From NCBI GenBank assembly GCA_900115795.1, contig FOXT01000013.1:38785-102784 (forward strand): a stretch of 64,000 bases of DNA, written 5' to 3'. The notes below the pieces were generated by a model. That model was not told the DNA's origin and ran no database searches. It worked only from the letters and a program-made list of their open reading frames with translations. The translations under genes and the position numbers were made by a program. This stretch comes from Lachnospiraceae bacterium XBB1006 (lineage in GTDB: Bacteria > Bacillota > Clostridia > Lachnospirales > Lachnospiraceae). Below, in pieces: positions 34,843-44,136 of this stretch. Position 1 is the stretch's first letter. Every line of letters starts with the position of its first letter.

Positions 34843-35541
34843 ATGCAAACAATGAAAAAACGAATCCTCATTCTGGAGGATGACGCAGACCTTGCGGAGG
34901 GCATTGCCCTTTCGTTACGGGGCGAGGATATGGAATTTGTGCTATGCGATTGTATTGCAAAGGCGAGAGAAGAGGTAAAAAGTGGCAGATTCGATTTGCT
35001 GATTTTGGATATCAATTTGCCGGACGGAAGTGGACTTGCCTTTTGCAAGGAAGTCAAGCCCATGGTAAAAGTGCCGATTGCGCTTTTGACGGCAAAAGAT
35101 ATGGAAATGGACATTGTGAAGGGGCTGGAGAGCGGAGCAGATGATTATATTACCAAGCCCTTTAGTTTGATGGTACTGAGGGCAAGGATCCGGGCGCTTT
35201 TACGACGGAATGTGACAGAGGCAGGACAGGTGTACGAGGAAGGCCCCTTTTGTTTCCGGTTTGATGCCATGGAGTTTTACAAGGATAATCAGATGGTGGA
35301 ACTTAGTAAGACGGAGCAGAAAATATTGTATCTGCTGGTATCGAACCCGGGACGGATTGTGACGAGAGAGCGAATCCTTGATTGGGTCTGGGGGGATGGA
35401 AGTGAATACGTGGAAGACAATGCGTTGTCTGTAAGCATAAAGCGGCTTCGGGAGAAGTTAGATGACGGAAGAGAACCCAAATACATCAAAACAGTTTATG
35501 GAAAAGGATATAGGTGGGAATGTTTTTCAGAAGAAAAATGA
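34843..35541 (+). CDS. OmpR-family response regulator
   Basis: 232 residues: receiver domain with EDDAD, LLILDINLPDG (phospho-Asp about 55) and ITKPF Lys, then an OmpR winged helix (about 135-228) with ILDWVWGDGSEYVEDNALSVSIKRLREKL. First gene of a kinase-regulator-ABC transporter cluster; the next gene overlaps it by 22 bases. By analogy with BceRS/VncRS systems it would activate the downstream transporter genes. Confidence 0.95.
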   Translation: MQTMKKRILILEDDADLAEGIALSLRGEDMEFVLCDCIAKAREEVKSGRFDLLILDINLPDGSGLAFCKEVKPMVKVPIALLTAKDMEMDIVKGLESGADDYITKPFSLMVLRARIRALLRRNVTEAGQVYEEGPFCFRFDAMEFYKDNQMVELSKTEQKILYLLVSNPGRIVTRERILDWVWGDGSEYVEDNALSVSIKRLREKLDDGREPKYIKTVYGKGYRWECFSEEK

Positions 35542-36368
35542 AACAGGAATATCAGCAACTATTGCAGACCCTGGATAGGATTCTGGCGGGAGAGCCGGTA
35601 GAGGAACACTTCGACGAAACCATGGATGCAGCTATTGCAGACCGGGTAAAACGAATTATGGGAATGGTTTTGGTACGGCAGGAGCAGGCAGAATCGGAGA
35701 GGGATAAGGTAAAACGTCTGATATCGGATATAGGACATCAGATTCGGACACCCCTTGCCAATATTACTCTTTATACCGGACTTTTGCAGGAAAGGCTGGA
35801 AAAATCGGAGGATGCAAAGCTGGCGGAAAAAATTGCAAACAATGCACAGACCTTATCCTTTCATGTGCAGGAACTATTAAAGGCATCCTACGCGGAGCAG
35901 GAGCTTATCTGTGTAAGACCAGAGAAAGCGGCAGTTGCAGATATTGTTCAGGGAGCCGGGCAGCGCGTGGAAGGGCTGGCCATGGATAAAGGGATTTCCA
36001 TGAGGATAGATTGTGGAAAAGAAATGGCTTTGGCGGATAAGAAGTGGACAGAAGAGGCGCTTTTTAACGTATTACACAACGCGGTGAAGTATTCGGAGGT
36101 TGGAAGCGAGATTGTGGTGGAGACCGAAGGGTATGAAAGCTTTGTTTGTATTCGGGTAAAAGATGAGGGCATCGGCATTCCGGAGGAGGAGACGGGGGCT
36201 GTGTGCGGGCGGTTTTACCGGGGCAGCAATGTGACAAAAGAAAAAGGACTTGGAATCGGGTTGTATTTAACCCGAGAAGTCCTAAGACGACAGCAAGGAT
36301 ATTTGAAGATAACGTCAAAAATTGGAAAGGGTACAACGGTGGCGCTGTATCTTTTAAGGGAAGAATAG
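35520..36368 (+). CDS. Soluble sensor histidine kinase
   Basis: 282 residues. HisKA with SDIGHQIRTPLANI (phospho-His about 77), HATPase with FNVLHNAVKYSE (N box, about 180), VKDEGIGIPEE and KGLGIGLYL (G boxes). No transmembrane segment is visible: the N-terminus (MFFRRKMKQEYQQLL) is charged. The kinase is thus cytoplasmic and may take its signal from the associated transporter. Start ATG 35520 uses GGTGGG; ATG 35514 is possible. Confidence 0.9.
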   Translation: MFFRRKMKQEYQQLLQTLDRILAGEPVEEHFDETMDAAIADRVKRIMGMVLVRQEQAESERDKVKRLISDIGHQIRTPLANITLYTGLLQERLEKSEDAKLAEKIANNAQTLSFHVQELLKASYAEQELICVRPEKAAVADIVQGAGQRVEGLAMDKGISMRIDCGKEMALADKKWTEEALFNVLHNAVKYSEVGSEIVVETEGYESFVCIRVKDEGIGIPEEETGAVCGRFYRGSNVTKEKGLGIGLYLTREVLRRQQGYLKITSKIGKGTTVALYLLREE

Positions 36369-36435
36369 CTTCTTACGTACTTGGAAAAGTGTCGAAACTG
36401 TCACTTTTCAGAAAGATTTGCGTAAGAAGCTTTTG
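36368..36435 (+). terminator. Long hairpin between kinase and ABC genes
   Basis: Outer 11-bp stem AGCTTCTTACG / CGTAAGAAGCT, inner stem GAAAAGTG / CACTTTTC, then TTTTG. It starts in the kinase stop codon. May terminate or attenuate read-through into the transporter genes. Confidence 0.75.
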
Positions 36436-36470
36436 TTATGCTATAACCACAAAGAGAAAGGTGGTTCAAA

Positions 36471-37154
36471 ATGAAGATTTTAACAGTTAAGAATTTAAAG
36501 AAATACTATGAAACCGGGGAGAACAGGGTAAAGGCACTGGACGGAATCAATTTGTCCATTGAAAAGGGAGAGTTCTTGGCCATTGTCGGTACTTCCGGAA
36601 GTGGAAAGTCTACTCTTTTAAATATGCTGGGGGGACTGGATAATCCGACAGAAGGAGAAGTGGTGATTGACGGTCAGGATATTTCCAGGCTTACGAGAGA
36701 TGAGTTGACGATTTTAAGAAGGCGAAAAATTGGATTTGTTTTTCAGAATTACAATCTCTTGCCACTACTCAATGTGTATGAGAATATCGTGCTTCCCATG
36801 AAGTTGGATGGGAGAATGCCTAATGAAAAGGCTGTAGATGAGATTCTTGCACTTCTGCATCTGGAAGAGAAAAAGTATGCTATGCCAACCCAGTTATCCG
36901 GCGGGCAGCAGCAACGTGTGGCGCTGGCAAGGGCATTGTTCGGAAAGCCTACCATTGTGCTGGCGGATGAACCTACGGGAAATCTGGACAGCCGTACCAG
37001 TCAGGATGTGTTGGGACTGATGAAGGTATCGGCAGAGAAGCTGGGACAGACCATTGTGATGATTACCCACAATGAGGAAATTGCGCAGTTGGCAGATCGG
37101 ATTATCCGCCTGGAGGATGGCCACATTGTGAGAGGCGGTGAGGAGCATGCTTAA
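36471..37154 (+). CDS. ABC transporter ATPase (MacB/LolD-like)
   Basis: 227 residues. Walker A GTSGSGKST (about 40), Q-loop FVFQNYNLLP, signature LSGGQQQRVALARAL (about 142), Walker B IVLADEPTGNLD (about 163), H-loop ITHNEE. This is the LolD/MacB/BceA class that works mechanotransmissively with FtsX-type permeases, here the next gene, which overlaps by 8 bases. Likely role: antimicrobial-peptide detoxification or sensing. Confidence 0.95.
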   Translation: MKILTVKNLKKYYETGENRVKALDGINLSIEKGEFLAIVGTSGSGKSTLLNMLGGLDNPTEGEVVIDGQDISRLTRDELTILRRRKIGFVFQNYNLLPLLNVYENIVLPMKLDGRMPNEKAVDEILALLHLEEKKYAMPTQLSGGQQQRVALARALFGKPTIVLADEPTGNLDSRTSQDVLGLMKVSAEKLGQTIVMITHNEEIAQLADRIIRLEDGHIVRGGEEHA

Positions 37155-39645
37155 GGTAGAGAATGGCGGAGTTATCCGAGATTTAGCAAAGGGCACATAC
37201 CGGGCAAACGGGAAAAAGAATCTACTGACGGTGGTGGCAATTTTTCTTACCACCTTTCTAATCGCCAGCGTGCTGTCTCTGGCAGTGGGATATTACCGGG
37301 CGGTAACACTATGTCAACGACGGATAAATGGGGTGGACTGCGACCTTATTTTGACGGAACCAAGCAACAAACAAATGAAGATTTTGCAGGATATGGAACA
37401 GGTAAAATATGCGGGATTAAGTGTGAAGTGTGCAATTGTGTCTGCCTTAAAGGACGTGGAATTGGATAAAGTGCGGCTTTTTTGGGTGGATGAGACCTGC
37501 TATAAGAAACAGGTGATTCCAGCAGTGACAGAGCAAAAGGGACATTATCCGGTAAAGGAAAATGAAATTATGCTTTCCAAAATGACCTTAAAAGCAATGG
37601 GAGTTAAAAATCCGAAGCTGGGAATGAAACTCCCACTTTCTTATAATACCCTAAAGGAAGGGGATGCAACGAACTATTTCGGGCAGTTTGTTTTAAGCGG
37701 TATCTACAGAGATTATACCGGACGAAAAACCGGCTACGTCTCCAAAGCATTTTTAGAAAAAACCGGAGTAAAGCAAACCGATTTTACCCAGGGAGAGGCA
37801 AAGATTTCTTTGAAAAATCCTTTGTATACCAAAGGGGACCTGGTGCGCATGCAGAAAAAACTAAAACTACAACATCGACAGGTTTTGGAGGCAGATGAGT
37901 ATGCCATCTTAGAATTTTTGCGTATTATGGCGGGGATGGCGTGCTTTTTACTGTTTGTGTTTGCCAGCGGGTATTTGTTCATTTACAATGTGCAGTACAT
38001 TTCCGTCAATAAGGATATTCGGTATTACGGACAATTAAAGACTCTGGGAACTACAACGGCGCAACTGCGGAAAATAGTTAATAAGCAGTTATGGTGGAAT
38101 GCGGTAGCGGGAATCGCGAGTGGCATCCTGGTGTCGGCACTTTTGGGAAAAAGGATTCTCGGGGCATGTATGGAGAGTATCGAAGCAGACCTGCATGTTA
38201 CCGGCTATGGATGGGAAATGTGTGGAGTATTTTTCGTAGCAGCGTTGTTTGCTTTGGAAGTCACTTTTATGGGAGGACGAAAGCCTTGTAAAATGGTGGA
38301 AAATTATTCGCCGATGGAGGCTATGGGATTTCTTGGAGAAACCGTGCAGAGTGGTAGGCGTGAGAAAAAGACCAAGGGCGGCAGTATCCGGTCTATGGCT
38401 CTTCGCAATATGACACGGGATAAAAAGCAGTTTACCGTTATTTTGCTTTCCCTAAGTGTGGCAGTGGCACTGTTTATTATTGTGAATAGTGTGCTTTTGG
38501 CGGGAAATGCCCGGTATATTCTTGATCAGGTGTACGATTATGATATGGAAATTCTAAACCTCACCTTACTGGAAGATGAGGAAAAACAGGTGCTTTCGGG
38601 AAACCTGATAAAGGCTCTTCGCGAAGTGAAGGGGGTAAAACAGGTTCGACAGTTGACGGGAACCACCGTTTACGTGCCTTATCAGAAGGTGTATGAGGGC
38701 TATTATAAGGCGTTGTATGCCGGACGGTATTCACCTGGAGATTATGAGAAGGACATGGCGGATTACAAGAAACATCCGGATAGCGGAATGTTTACCTGTC
38801 GGTTGATTGGAGTGGACGATGCAGAATTTGAGCAGCTGAATAAGAGCGTGGCAAAGCCCTTGAATAAACAGGCGTTTACGGAGGGAAAAGTGGCGTTTTT
38901 CAACAAGTATTTTACACAAGGAGATCATCAAATTCCGGGGAAAACCGTGAAATTTTGCCTATCTTCCGGTAAAAGAGCCGTTTCTCAAAAAATTAAGCTT
39001 GGCGCCATGCTTGTAAGCAATCCCGCATATTACGCCGCAGGGTATAATCCGGATTTGATTGTGAGTATGCAGTATGTGAAGAAGTTACTGGGGGAAAAGG
39101 CATTGACGGAAATGGTAAAGATTGACTATGAGAAAGCCTATGACAGACAGGCAGAGAAGCAGATTCGGTCGCTTTTAAAAGGAAATAAGCTGGTGTCAGT
39201 GGAATCAAAGATTGGTCGATTGGATGAAATGAAGAGTGGGGAGAAAAAAATCAAACTTCTTGGAAACAGTATTGCCATATTAATCATGCTGTTGGCGCTT
39301 TCCAATTTTGTGAATATGATGTCCGCCGGACTGGAAAGCCGCAAGGCAGAGTTCGCCGTGCTGGAGAGCATCGGAATGACCCGTAAACAGTTACGGGAAA
39401 TGATTACGAAGGAGGCGATTTATTATGGGGTATTTGCTATTGGAGTTGCCGCACTTGTGGGATTTCCAATCAGCTATCTGGCATTTGAAAGCTTTAAACA
39501 ATATGATATAGCTTTTCAGATTCCGATATTATCAGATACCATTTTGTTTGGGGCAATTATAGTGGTATGCGTTGTTGCCGTCCGCAGCATATTTGACAGA
39601 ATGCGGAATCTTTCGGTGGTGGAATTGTTGCGGAACGTGGTCTAG
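37147..39645 (+). CDS. FtsX/MacB-type ABC permease
   Basis: 832 residues, about ten membrane helices in a 1+3+... arrangement with two FtsX core units (around 255-400 and 700-830) and two large extracytoplasmic loops (about 55-250 and 460-690). Ends with the typical RSIFDRMRNLSVVELLR segment. Pairs with the preceding ATPase. Not a typical BceB (which has a single large loop between helices 7 and 8); more like the duplicated FtsX permeases next to OmpR-type kinases. GTG at 37138 is an alternative start. Confidence 0.92.
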   Translation: MLKVENGGVIRDLAKGTYRANGKKNLLTVVAIFLTTFLIASVLSLAVGYYRAVTLCQRRINGVDCDLILTEPSNKQMKILQDMEQVKYAGLSVKCAIVSALKDVELDKVRLFWVDETCYKKQVIPAVTEQKGHYPVKENEIMLSKMTLKAMGVKNPKLGMKLPLSYNTLKEGDATNYFGQFVLSGIYRDYTGRKTGYVSKAFLEKTGVKQTDFTQGEAKISLKNPLYTKGDLVRMQKKLKLQHRQVLEADEYAILEFLRIMAGMACFLLFVFASGYLFIYNVQYISVNKDIRYYGQLKTLGTTTAQLRKIVNKQLWWNAVAGIASGILVSALLGKRILGACMESIEADLHVTGYGWEMCGVFFVAALFALEVTFMGGRKPCKMVENYSPMEAMGFLGETVQSGRREKKTKGGSIRSMALRNMTRDKKQFTVILLSLSVAVALFIIVNSVLLAGNARYILDQVYDYDMEILNLTLLEDEEKQVLSGNLIKALREVKGVKQVRQLTGTTVYVPYQKVYEGYYKALYAGRYSPGDYEKDMADYKKHPDSGMFTCRLIGVDDAEFEQLNKSVAKPLNKQAFTEGKVAFFNKYFTQGDHQIPGKTVKFCLSSGKRAVSQKIKLGAMLVSNPAYYAAGYNPDLIVSMQYVKKLLGEKALTEMVKIDYEKAYDRQAEKQIRSLLKGNKLVSVESKIGRLDEMKSGEKKIKLLGNSIAILIMLLALSNFVNMMSAGLESRKAEFAVLESIGMTRKQLREMITKEAIYYGVFAIGVAALVGFPISYLAFESFKQYDIAFQIPILSDTILFGAIIVVCVVAVRSIFDRMRNLSVVELLRNVV

Positions 39646-39725
39646 TTCCGTAGAAGATTTTTTGCAGTAAAAAGTGGAATCTTATGATATAATGCTTTTA
39701 AGCGGGGAGAGAAAGGAAGGTAAAA

Positions 39726-40253
39726 ATGAACGAAACGTTGAATGTGTTGGAAAACAGACGCAGCTGCAGAAATTTCAAACCGGATATGGTAAAAGAAGAG
39801 GAGTTACAGGAAATTCTCAGAGCAGGAACCTATGCAGCAACCGGCATGGGCAAGCAGAGCCCTATCATCATTGCAGTGACAGATAAGAAGCTTCGTGATG
39901 AAATCATGGAAGAGAACCGGAAGATTGGCGGTTGGAATGAGGGATTTGATCCGTTTTACGGTGCGCCGGTAATTCTCATTGTGCTTGCGAAGAAGGATGT
40001 GGTTACCCATGTTTATGACGGTTCCCTTGTTATGGGAAATTTAATGAATGCGGCGGAGAGCCTGGGGGTTGCAAGTATTTGGATTCATAGAGCAAAAGAG
40101 GAGTTTGAGTCTGAGTTTGGTAAGGCGCTTTTGAAAAAGCTTGGCATCGAAGAAGAATACGAAGGAATCGGTCATTGTGCATTAGGCTATGCGGACGGTC
40201 CGGTTAACGAACCTGCGCCAAGAAAAGAGAATTACGTGTATTTCTGTAAATAA
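39726..40253 (+). CDS. Nitroreductase-family flavoprotein
   Basis: 175 residues. FMN-binding RRSCRNFKPD at the N-terminus (FMN phosphate Arg residues), YAATGMGKQSPIIIAV, then NLMNAAESLGVASIWIHR in the middle and IGHCALGYAD near the end. Short family form, acting as a dimer; reduces nitro compounds, quinones or flavins with NAD(P)H. AAGGAAGG-type ribosome binding site. A TATAAT-like box lies at about 39687. Confidence 0.92.
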   Translation: MNETLNVLENRRSCRNFKPDMVKEEELQEILRAGTYAATGMGKQSPIIIAVTDKKLRDEIMEENRKIGGWNEGFDPFYGAPVILIVLAKKDVVTHVYDGSLVMGNLMNAAESLGVASIWIHRAKEEFESEFGKALLKKLGIEEEYEGIGHCALGYADGPVNEPAPRKENYVYFCK

Positions 40254-40305
40254 TGACATTATAATGTTCATATGTGATTACTTAACAGGTTAGAAGGGGA
40301 AAGCT

Positions 40306-41931
40306 ATGGCTACGTCGGAAGTGCTTCTTATAGCAAATATAGCAAGCTTATTTGCTATATTTTTTGAGGGGATTATCGTCTTTAAAAAACTTAAAAACAA
40401 GCTTCATGCATATTTGTTCCTTAACTGCACGGCCATGTTGATCAATAATACAGGGTATCTTTTGCAATTATTATCTAAAACAGAAGATGCTTATATTGCT
40501 GCACTTAAATTTTCTTATATGGGAAGAGTGTGGATTCTTTTTTCACTGGTTATGTTTACCGTAGAGTTTTGCCATATTAAGATGCCGGGAATTGTTCCGA
40601 GAATATTTGCGCTTATTAATGTGGTGGTGTATGGTTTTATTTTTACATTGGAGAAACATACTCTTTACTATTCAAAAATCTGGTTTGATAAAAACGGAAT
40701 GTTTCCGGTTCTGTTGCATAGAAACGGAATTGTACATAAGGCATTTATGCAGTATCAGATGGTGATTATCCTTGTAATTTTTTGGTGGTTGTTTCGATCT
40801 GTAAAGAGACGAAAAGGAAAAATTGCAAGAAAACGTGTAGCGATTATTATTGGAGGCTTTCTTATTGCCGCTGTACTTTACATGTTGCAGATAGCCCACG
40901 CTTTCTTTATTACCTACTATTTTGATATTTCTGTTTTGGGAAATGTGGCTATCACGCTGTCCATGTTTATCGCAATATTCCGGTATAACTTGCTTGGAGT
41001 AATTGATATGGCAAGAGAATACATTGTTGACAGACTTTCGGAGGGTGTGATTGCAGTAGATGAGAATGGAAGCGTGCAGTATTACAATGAGCGTGCAAAA
41101 GAACTTTATCCGGAAATTGCGGAAAGTCCAATGGCGGTTGTAAGTCGATTGCAGGAGGCAATTCAGTGCGATGTGACGGTGACGGTAGGGGAGCGATACT
41201 ATACCCCGGAGGAAAAAGAACTTTGGGCAGATGGTGAGGTAATTGGAAAACTGTATGCATTGGTGGATGCAACGGTACTTAAGCAGCGGGAACAAAAATT
41301 GAAGTCAGACGCTGCAATCATGGAAATGGCTGCAAATAGTATGCGGGAGCGATTGATTACTTCGGAAGAGCTGATTCGTCAGGATAGGACGCTGCGCCAT
41401 GACAGGAGACATTTTGAGGCGCTTTTGTTGACGTTGATTCAGGATGATAAGATTGAAGAAGCGAAAAAATATTTAGAGGAACGCTTGGCGCAGGAACCGC
41501 ACGCAAGTAGGCGTTTTTGTGAGAATGCAACCATCAATGCGGCCTTTATGCATTATGTCACCATGGCTGAGCGGAATCATATCAAGGTGACGGTAGCTGC
41601 TAATATCCCGTATCATCCGGGAGTGGATGAGATGCAGCTTGCTATTGCCATCAGCAATCTTTTGGAAAATGCCATTCACGGTTGTTTAAGGGTTCCGGAA
41701 ACACAACGTTTTATAGAGATTAGGGCGCGATTCAAGGAACAGCTTCTCTTAGAAATCGTGAATTCCTGCGATGGGAAACAGCAGTTGGATGAAAACGGGT
41801 ATCCAATTGCGACAGAAGAAGGTCACGGCATTGGGACAAAAAGCGTGCTTGATTTTGTAACAAAGACAAACAGTGAAATACGATATCACGTTACAGAAGA
41901 CAAGTTTAGAGTGCGTATGATTGTAGGGTAA
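40306..41931 (+). CDS. 7TM sensor histidine kinase (HisK_7TM + PAS + GHKL)
   Basis: 541 residues. Residues 1-230 contain seven membrane helices as in the histidine-kinase N-terminal 7TM domain. Next is a PAS-like segment (LSEGVIAVDENGSVQYYNERAKELYP, about 245-330). An AgrC/LytS-type phosphoacceptor region follows with RHDRRHFEALLLTLI (His about 366), then a GHKL ATPase with ISNLLENAIHGC and GIGTKSV. No response regulator adjoins it. The solute-binding lipoprotein gene starts 10 bases downstream, an unusual pairing. Confidence 0.9.
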   Translation: MATSEVLLIANIASLFAIFFEGIIVFKKLKNKLHAYLFLNCTAMLINNTGYLLQLLSKTEDAYIAALKFSYMGRVWILFSLVMFTVEFCHIKMPGIVPRIFALINVVVYGFIFTLEKHTLYYSKIWFDKNGMFPVLLHRNGIVHKAFMQYQMVIILVIFWWLFRSVKRRKGKIARKRVAIIIGGFLIAAVLYMLQIAHAFFITYYFDISVLGNVAITLSMFIAIFRYNLLGVIDMAREYIVDRLSEGVIAVDENGSVQYYNERAKELYPEIAESPMAVVSRLQEAIQCDVTVTVGERYYTPEEKELWADGEVIGKLYALVDATVLKQREQKLKSDAAIMEMAANSMRERLITSEELIRQDRTLRHDRRHFEALLLTLIQDDKIEEAKKYLEERLAQEPHASRRFCENATINAAFMHYVTMAERNHIKVTVAANIPYHPGVDEMQLAIAISNLLENAIHGCLRVPETQRFIEIRARFKEQLLLEIVNSCDGKQQLDENGYPIATEEGHGIGTKSVLDFVTKTNSEIRYHVTEDKFRVRMIVG

Positions 41932-41941
41932 GGAGCAGTTT

Positions 41942-43252
41942 ATGAAAAAAAGTACATTGTTTTTGGCTATGGTAGTAGTCTGCTTCGGCATCTGTTCCGG
42001 GTGCGGAAAGGACTCAGAAGATGGGAAAACTACCATTTCATTTCAAACCTGGAATCCGGCGGATTCCGGACCGGATAGCCCAATCTATAAGATTATTGAT
42101 TCTTTTGAACGGGAAAATCCGGATATTCACGTGGAATATAAATTTGTGGGTTCGAATGCATATCAGGAGCATATGCGGGTGGAACTGATAGGAGAGCATG
42201 GCCCTGATTTATATGGTATCAGTTCGGGCGCATCCTTTGATGCATTCCGGATGTTTGAGGAAGATGTCACGCCGTTTTGCAAAAAATTATGGGGAGAGGA
42301 CTGGTCTCATAAGTTTCTGGATTCCTGTATGGACAGAGTACAGGATGCGGATGGAAAAACCTACGGGCTTCCTCTGGGACAAACCTATGCAGGGTACCTG
42401 TGGGCGGATGTGAATATGTTAAAAAAATATGGTTGCAAGGTGCCGAGAAACTACGAAGAAATGCAAAATACCTGTCGGATTCTTCGAAAAAACGGACAAG
42501 TACCTTTGGCCATTGGTGCAAAGGATGCATGGGTGAATCTGGATATGTGGATGTCCATTGCAGCGGATGTGGATAAAGTTGCATTATATGATGCCATTGA
42601 AGGAAAAGGCAGCTTTGAATCGAAAGGGATGATAGAATCTTTTCAAATATGGCAGGATTGCTTTCAAAATGGAGTGTTTCAGGATAAAGCTATTGATATG
42701 CCCATTTATGATACCGTGAATGATATGTTTCAGCGGGAGGGGCGTATTCCTATGTTTGCAAACGGTTCCTGGGCAATGAATATGTATACGGTAAGCGATA
42801 AGAAAACGCGGAAAAATTTTGATAAAAAAGGAGCCAATCACGAGGTATTTTTAATTGACTGGAATGGAGATGGAACCGTGGCGCCGGTGACGGGAAGTGC
42901 AGATGTGATTCTTTGTTTGAATCCGGAGTCTGAACATAAAGAGGCTGCGTTTCGGTTTATGGCATATCTGGTGAATGAGGGACAGGAGCTTTTGGTGAAT
43001 AGATATCTTGAATATATGCCATCCCGAGCGGATATGGATTTGAACGTGCAGGGATTAAGCGCGGATGGGAAAAAGAATCTTGCGTATATCATAGAAAACG
43101 GGAAAACAAATGTTGCAGGAGCCAGAGGAATTCCATATGAAGATTTAAATATAGCAGTGTGTGACGCATTAAAAGAATTGGCGTGCGGGAAAATTACGCC
43201 TAAAGAAGCGGCAAAGCAGATTCAGAAAGTTTCAGAGGAAATTGTACGATAG
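41942..43252 (+). CDS. Extracellular solute-binding lipoprotein (sugar type), orphan
   Basis: 436 residues. Lipoprotein signal with lipobox GICSGC (Cys 21). The mature protein has the family 1 fold: ISFQTWNPADSGPDSPIYKI, GPDLYGISSG, YGLPLGQTYAGYLWADVNMLKKYG, MFANGSWAMNMY and AFRFMAYLVNEGQELL. Such proteins feed sugars or oligosaccharides to ABC importers, but no permease or ATPase gene is nearby. Being transcribed with the 7TM kinase it may serve as a ligand-presenting sensor subunit (inference). Confidence 0.88.
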   Translation: MKKSTLFLAMVVVCFGICSGCGKDSEDGKTTISFQTWNPADSGPDSPIYKIIDSFERENPDIHVEYKFVGSNAYQEHMRVELIGEHGPDLYGISSGASFDAFRMFEEDVTPFCKKLWGEDWSHKFLDSCMDRVQDADGKTYGLPLGQTYAGYLWADVNMLKKYGCKVPRNYEEMQNTCRILRKNGQVPLAIGAKDAWVNLDMWMSIAADVDKVALYDAIEGKGSFESKGMIESFQIWQDCFQNGVFQDKAIDMPIYDTVNDMFQREGRIPMFANGSWAMNMYTVSDKKTRKNFDKKGANHEVFLIDWNGDGTVAPVTGSADVILCLNPESEHKEAAFRFMAYLVNEGQELLVNRYLEYMPSRADMDLNVQGLSADGKKNLAYIIENGKTNVAGARGIPYEDLNIAVCDALKELACGKITPKEAAKQIQKVSEEIVR

Positions 43253-43266
43253 CAAAAGGAGATAGT

Positions 43267-44100
43267 ATGTTACAGGATATAGAACCAAAGATATTTATAA
43301 ATGAATTTCGGCAGCAGGAGGCATCGCAAAACGATCGTGTAATCGCTATGAAAGGCGGAAAAGTGTTGATGAAGGTTGTGGGGGATGAGGTAATCCTGCC
43401 CCGGGTGAAAGATTTTGCGGATCCGGTTTCCCAGTACCGGTATTTGTTTTCGGTAGATGATGAGACCTATGTTTTCCGGACAACGACGATTCCGGAGATT
43501 CCGGAAGGATTTAGCTATGAAGACCGGTTTGCCCTTCGGGATAGGAAACCGGCGGATGTTTGTTTTGCAGGTGTGGTTGGTTACCATTTGGGATTATGGT
43601 ATGAGCAGAATCGTTTCTGCGGATGTTGTGGTTCGGCGTTAGAAGTCGGAACTACAGAGCGGTCTTTAGTGTGTCCCAAATGCGGAAATGTGGTGTATCC
43701 ACGGCTGAATCCGGCAGTGATTGTAGCGGTTGTTCACGAGGACAAAATTTTGTTAAGTCGTTACGCCCATGGACATACCAACCGCTATTCTTTAATTGCC
43801 GGTTTTTGCGAAATCGGGGAGTCTGTGGAACAGACGGTGCATCGCGAGGTAATGGAAGAAACCGGCTTAAAGGTTAAGAATTTTGGATATTTTGGCAGTC
43901 AGCCCTGGCCTTTTACCAGTAGCCTTTTGATGGGCTATTTTGTGGAGTTAGATGGAGGGGAAAAGATAACACTGGATGAAACAGAGCTTAGTGAGGCGGT
44001 ATGGTTTGACCGGGAGCACCTGCCGGAAACCCACAGTACTCTAAGCCTGACCTGGACCATGATTGAGTATTTCCGGAATCACCCGGAATTGGAGTTTTAG
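43267..44100 (+). CDS. nudC: NADH pyrophosphatase / RNA NAD-decapping Nudix enzyme
   Basis: 277 residues. Zinc ribbon CGCCGS...CPKCG (about 118-141), Nudix box GFCEIGESVEQTVHREVMEETG (about 180-200) with the REVMEE core, and the NudC-specific SQPWPFTSS (about 216). Hydrolyses NAD(H) to NMN and AMP and can remove NAD caps from RNA. 14 bases after the lipoprotein gene; the genes that follow are unrelated housekeeping functions. Confidence 0.95.
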   Translation: MLQDIEPKIFINEFRQQEASQNDRVIAMKGGKVLMKVVGDEVILPRVKDFADPVSQYRYLFSVDDETYVFRTTTIPEIPEGFSYEDRFALRDRKPADVCFAGVVGYHLGLWYEQNRFCGCCGSALEVGTTERSLVCPKCGNVVYPRLNPAVIVAVVHEDKILLSRYAHGHTNRYSLIAGFCEIGESVEQTVHREVMEETGLKVKNFGYFGSQPWPFTSSLLMGYFVELDGGEKITLDETELSEAVWFDREHLPETHSTLSLTWTMIEYFRNHPELEF

Positions 44101-44136
44101 ACGCAGCGTATGCAGAAAACATGGAGGAAAAGGAAA

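Noticed and set aside
40672-41295. 207-codon minus-strand frame over the 7TM kinase gene
   Set aside because: Shadow of the kinase coding strand; no start signal or domain.
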